Shown here in pieces: positions 6,685-8,346 of a stretch of DNA of 8,346 nt (its first letter is position 1; each line of letters begins with the position of its first letter). A program made the translations under genes and the position numbers. This DNA is from Candidatus Eiseniibacteriota bacterium (GTDB lineage: Bacteria > Eisenbacteria > RBG-16-71-46 > JABDJR01), in NCBI GenBank assembly GCA_013003415.1, contig JABDJR010000392.1, positions 1 through 8,346 on the forward strand, given 5' to 3'. The notes under the pieces were generated by a model that saw only the letters and a list, made by a program, of their open reading frames with translations, had not been told where the DNA came from and did not search any database.

Positions 6685-7467
6685 ATGGCCGAGTTCATTG
6701 CCACCCCCGACGAGAACGCGACCTACGCCATCGAGCTTGAAGATGTCACGCTCCAGTTTGGAGAGGATCAACCGGTCCTTGAAGGTTGCAACCTGCGCAT
6801 CCCCAAGGGGGAAACCAAGGTCATTCTGGGGCGAAGCGGGGCGGGGAAAAGCACGATCCTAAAACTTGCCCTCGGCTTGTTGCGACCAACCAAAGGAACC
6901 GTAAAAGCTTTAGGCGTTGATATCACCAACCTGGGCGAACGTAATCTTCGAGACATTCGCCATCACATGGGCATCGTGTTTCAAGGAGGCGCTCTCTTCG
7001 ACTCCCTCACCGTTGCTCAAAATGTCGGCTTCTGTATGTTGGAGAACCATCATATGTCCATGGCCGAGGTTGAGCCTGCGATACGAAGTCGACTGGAGTA
7101 TGTGGAACTCGAAGGCGCCTACAATCTCATGCCTTCCGAGCTCTCCGGAGGCATGAAAAAGCGCGCTGCCATTGCTAGAGCGGTGATGTGCGAGCCCCAG
7201 GTGATGCTTTATGATGAGGCCACTTCCGGGCTTGATCCCATCGCCACACGACGCATGAACCGCCTGATCAACCGTCTGCGCGACGATCTCCACGTAACCT
7301 CGGTTGTGGTGACCCACATTCTGGAAGATGCGGCGGCGGTGGCCGACTCTGTTGCGATGTTGAGACACGGCAAAATTATTTTTGATGGTACGCCAGAGGA
7401 GATAAGAAATTGTCCCGACCCATTTGTTCAAGAATTCATTTCAGGCAAGGAAAAAGAAAATGAGTGA
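6685..7467 (+). CDS. mlaF: MlaF-family ABC transporter ATPase (phospholipid transport)
   Basis: Cytoplasmic ATP-hydrolysing subunit that powers the MlaE permease. 260 residues. All nucleotide-binding motifs are intact: Walker A GRSGAGKS (49-56, Lys55), Q-loop Gln100 in VFQGGALFDSLTV (98-110), ABC signature LSGGMKKR (153-160), Walker B VMLYDEATSGLDP (173-185, catalytic Glu178) and switch His211 in VVTHILED. The QGGALFDSLTV stretch and GGMKKR are characteristic of the Mla/MCE ATPases rather than other ABC importers. The ATG lies 3 bp after the mlaE stop, with no clear ribosome-binding site, so translation is probably coupled to mlaE. Its last 8 bases overlap the start of mlaD. The C-terminal tail (about 253-260) is short and charged; the longer MlaB-contacting tail known in some proteobacterial MlaF is not apparent. 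Confidence 0.95.
   Translation: MAEFIATPDENATYAIELEDVTLQFGEDQPVLEGCNLRIPKGETKVILGRSGAGKSTILKLALGLLRPTKGTVKALGVDITNLGERNLRDIRHHMGIVFQGGALFDSLTVAQNVGFCMLENHHMSMAEVEPAIRSRLEYVELEGAYNLMPSELSGGMKKRAAIARAVMCEPQVMLYDEATSGLDPIATRRMNRLINRLRDDLHVTSVVVTHILEDAAAVADSVAMLRHGKIIFDGTPEEIRNCPDPFVQEFISGKEKENE
7447..7451 (+). promoter_or_regulatory. Ribosome-binding site of mlaD inside the mlaF 3' end
   Basis: AAGGA in the last codons of mlaF, 8 nt before the ATG at 7460. It supports the overlapping start of mlaD. Confidence 0.65.
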
Positions 7468-8346
7468 GCCCACTCCAGCCTGGCGCAACCTAAAACTTGG
7501 CGTCTTCTTTCTCTTAGGTCTTGTTGTATTCATGGGGTCGCTCTTCATTGTGGGTACGAATCAGCATTTATTTCGCGGAAAGTACGACCTCAAACTCTAC
7601 CTCGACAACGCTCAAGGGTTGAATCGAGGGGCCATGATTGCTCTGTCGGGATTGCAAATCGGCCGCGTTAAAGATCTCACTTTTGCTAACCGCGACTCCA
7701 TCCTCGCCATTGAGGTTTTGCTCAACATCGAAAAGCGATACCAGGAACGCATCACACCCTCGTCTATGGCCACCATTCGGACCCAAGGGGTCTTGGGGGA
7801 CAAGTTTGTCGATATCAGCCTCGGCAACCCCAATGAAGATTTCCTCAGAGATGGAGATGAAATCATTGTTCGTGGCTCCATCGACTGGACGTCTACCTTT
7901 GAACGCGGGGTTGGCATCCTCGACGACCTCAGTCTCTTTGTAACCGAAGCGTCCAAGACCATGCAGAAGTTGAACCAGGGGGACGGCAGCCTGGGACAGA
8001 TTCTTGGTGACCCCACCTTGGCCAAGGATCTCCACGAACTCATTTCCGGTCTGAACTCGGTTACCCGCAAGATGGATGAAGGGAATGGAACCCTGGCCCG
8101 ACTTATCAAAGATCCCTCCACCCTCCAAAAAGTGGACGACATTTTAGACCGCGTAGACCGCGTGGCCACCGAGGCCGAAGAGGGGTCAGGAGTTCTCAAT
8201 CGCCTGATCTATGACGAGTCCCTTGGAACGCGACTGGAGGGGGTCCTTGTCGACTCCGAGAATCTCATTGATGCCATTCACCATGAAGGCACAACCGGGA
8301 AACTCATTAGCGATGAGTCTCTCTACAACGACCTTCAGCTTTCGCT
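7460..8346 (+). CDS. mlaD: MlaD-family MCE-domain substrate-binding protein (3' end outside window)
   Basis: Periplasmic MCE subunit anchored in the inner membrane, expected to form a hexameric ring that receives lipids from MlaE. 295 complete residues are visible before the edge. The ATG at 7460 overlaps mlaF by 8 bp. A single N-terminal membrane helix spans 12-33 (GVFFLLGLVVFMGSLFIVG, residues 14-32). The MCE domain spans about 40-138 with YLDNAQGLNRGAMIALSGLQ (47-66), IGRVKDL, and IRTQGVLGDKFVDISLG (106-122), the usual strands. After it comes a largely helical region with four repeats of about 34 residues built on the pattern GxGxLxxLLxDPxL. This is longer than the short E. coli MlaD (under 200 residues) and resembles extended MCE proteins with helical C-termini, which can span part of the periplasm. 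The rest of the gene and any MlaC or outer-membrane partner lie outside the window. Confidence 0.93.
   Translation, partial: MSEPTPAWRNLKLGVFFLLGLVVFMGSLFIVGTNQHLFRGKYDLKLYLDNAQGLNRGAMIALSGLQIGRVKDLTFANRDSILAIEVLLNIEKRYQERITPSSMATIRTQGVLGDKFVDISLGNPNEDFLRDGDEIIVRGSIDWTSTFERGVGILDDLSLFVTEASKTMQKLNQGDGSLGQILGDPTLAKDLHELISGLNSVTRKMDEGNGTLARLIKDPSTLQKVDDILDRVDRVATEAEEGSGVLNRLIYDESLGTRLEGVLVDSENLIDAIHHEGTTGKLISDESLYNDLQLS
7979..8335 (+). repeat. Four tandem ~34-residue helical repeats in MlaD
   Basis: Repeat units begin GDGSLGQILGDPTL (174), GNGTLARLIKDPST (208), GSGVLNRLIYDESL (242) and, more diverged, GTTGKLISDESL (277). Their conserved aspartates fall at residues 184, 218, 252 and 285, a spacing of 34, 34 and 33. 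Between motifs the sequence is amphipathic and probably helical. The array may continue beyond the window. Confidence 0.8.

Noticed and set aside
6114..6740. 208-residue rightward open frame overlapping mlaE and mlaF
   Set aside because: Out of frame with both genes and full of H, R and G stretches typical of a shifted frame; mlaE motifs occupy the same DNA.
7568..8199. Leftward open frames of 186 and 195 residues opposite mlaD
   Set aside because: They mirror a well-supported MCE coding frame and have no recognisable domain.

Overview
The window looks like a piece of chromosome from a Gram-negative, double-membraned bacterium of moderately high GC (mid-50s percent by eye). Two observations support this: a three-gene MCE/Mla lipid-transport set on the right, and a secreted beta-propeller protein ending in a FlgD-like C-terminal domain resembling Por/type IX sorting domains. 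That tail is common in Bacteroidetes/FCB-group and related candidate phyla (for example Eisenbacteria- or Latescibacteria-like lineages). The phylum is an inference, not a demonstration.

The left half (1-4951) is transcribed leftwards and reads as one signalling/surface cluster. Its first gene (4951-3080) encodes a signal-peptide-bearing seven-bladed FG-GAP propeller with a beta-sandwich and a FlgD-like tail. Four bases later comes a 495-residue protein (3075-1588) with an unusual layout: N-terminal signal/anchor, about 240 residues outside the cytoplasm, one membrane span, and a complete C-terminal receiver (REC) domain. After 127 bp comes a CHASE-domain histidine kinase (1460 to the left edge, cut in its ATPase domain). 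The attractive reading is that a membrane CHASE kinase phosphorylates a separately encoded, membrane-tethered receiver, with a secreted propeller made from the same transcript. Partnership is inferred from gene order only.

The 156-bp gap at 4952-5107 is divergent. To its right all genes read rightwards: trmJ (5108-5833), a SPOUT-family tRNA 2'-O-methyltransferase, then after 71 bp mlaE (5905-6681, TTG start), mlaF (6685-7467) and mlaD (7460 to the right edge). The last three are tightly packed (3-bp gap, then 8-bp overlap) and form the permease, ATPase and MCE substrate-binding subunits of an inner-membrane ABC phospholipid transporter. The visible part of MlaD carries four copies of a roughly 34-residue helical repeat after its MCE domain.

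No RNA genes, insertion sequences, CRISPR arrays or attachment sites are visible. No stretch over 300 bases lacks a gene. The most unusual item is the membrane-anchored receiver inside the propeller/receiver/CHASE-kinase cluster.
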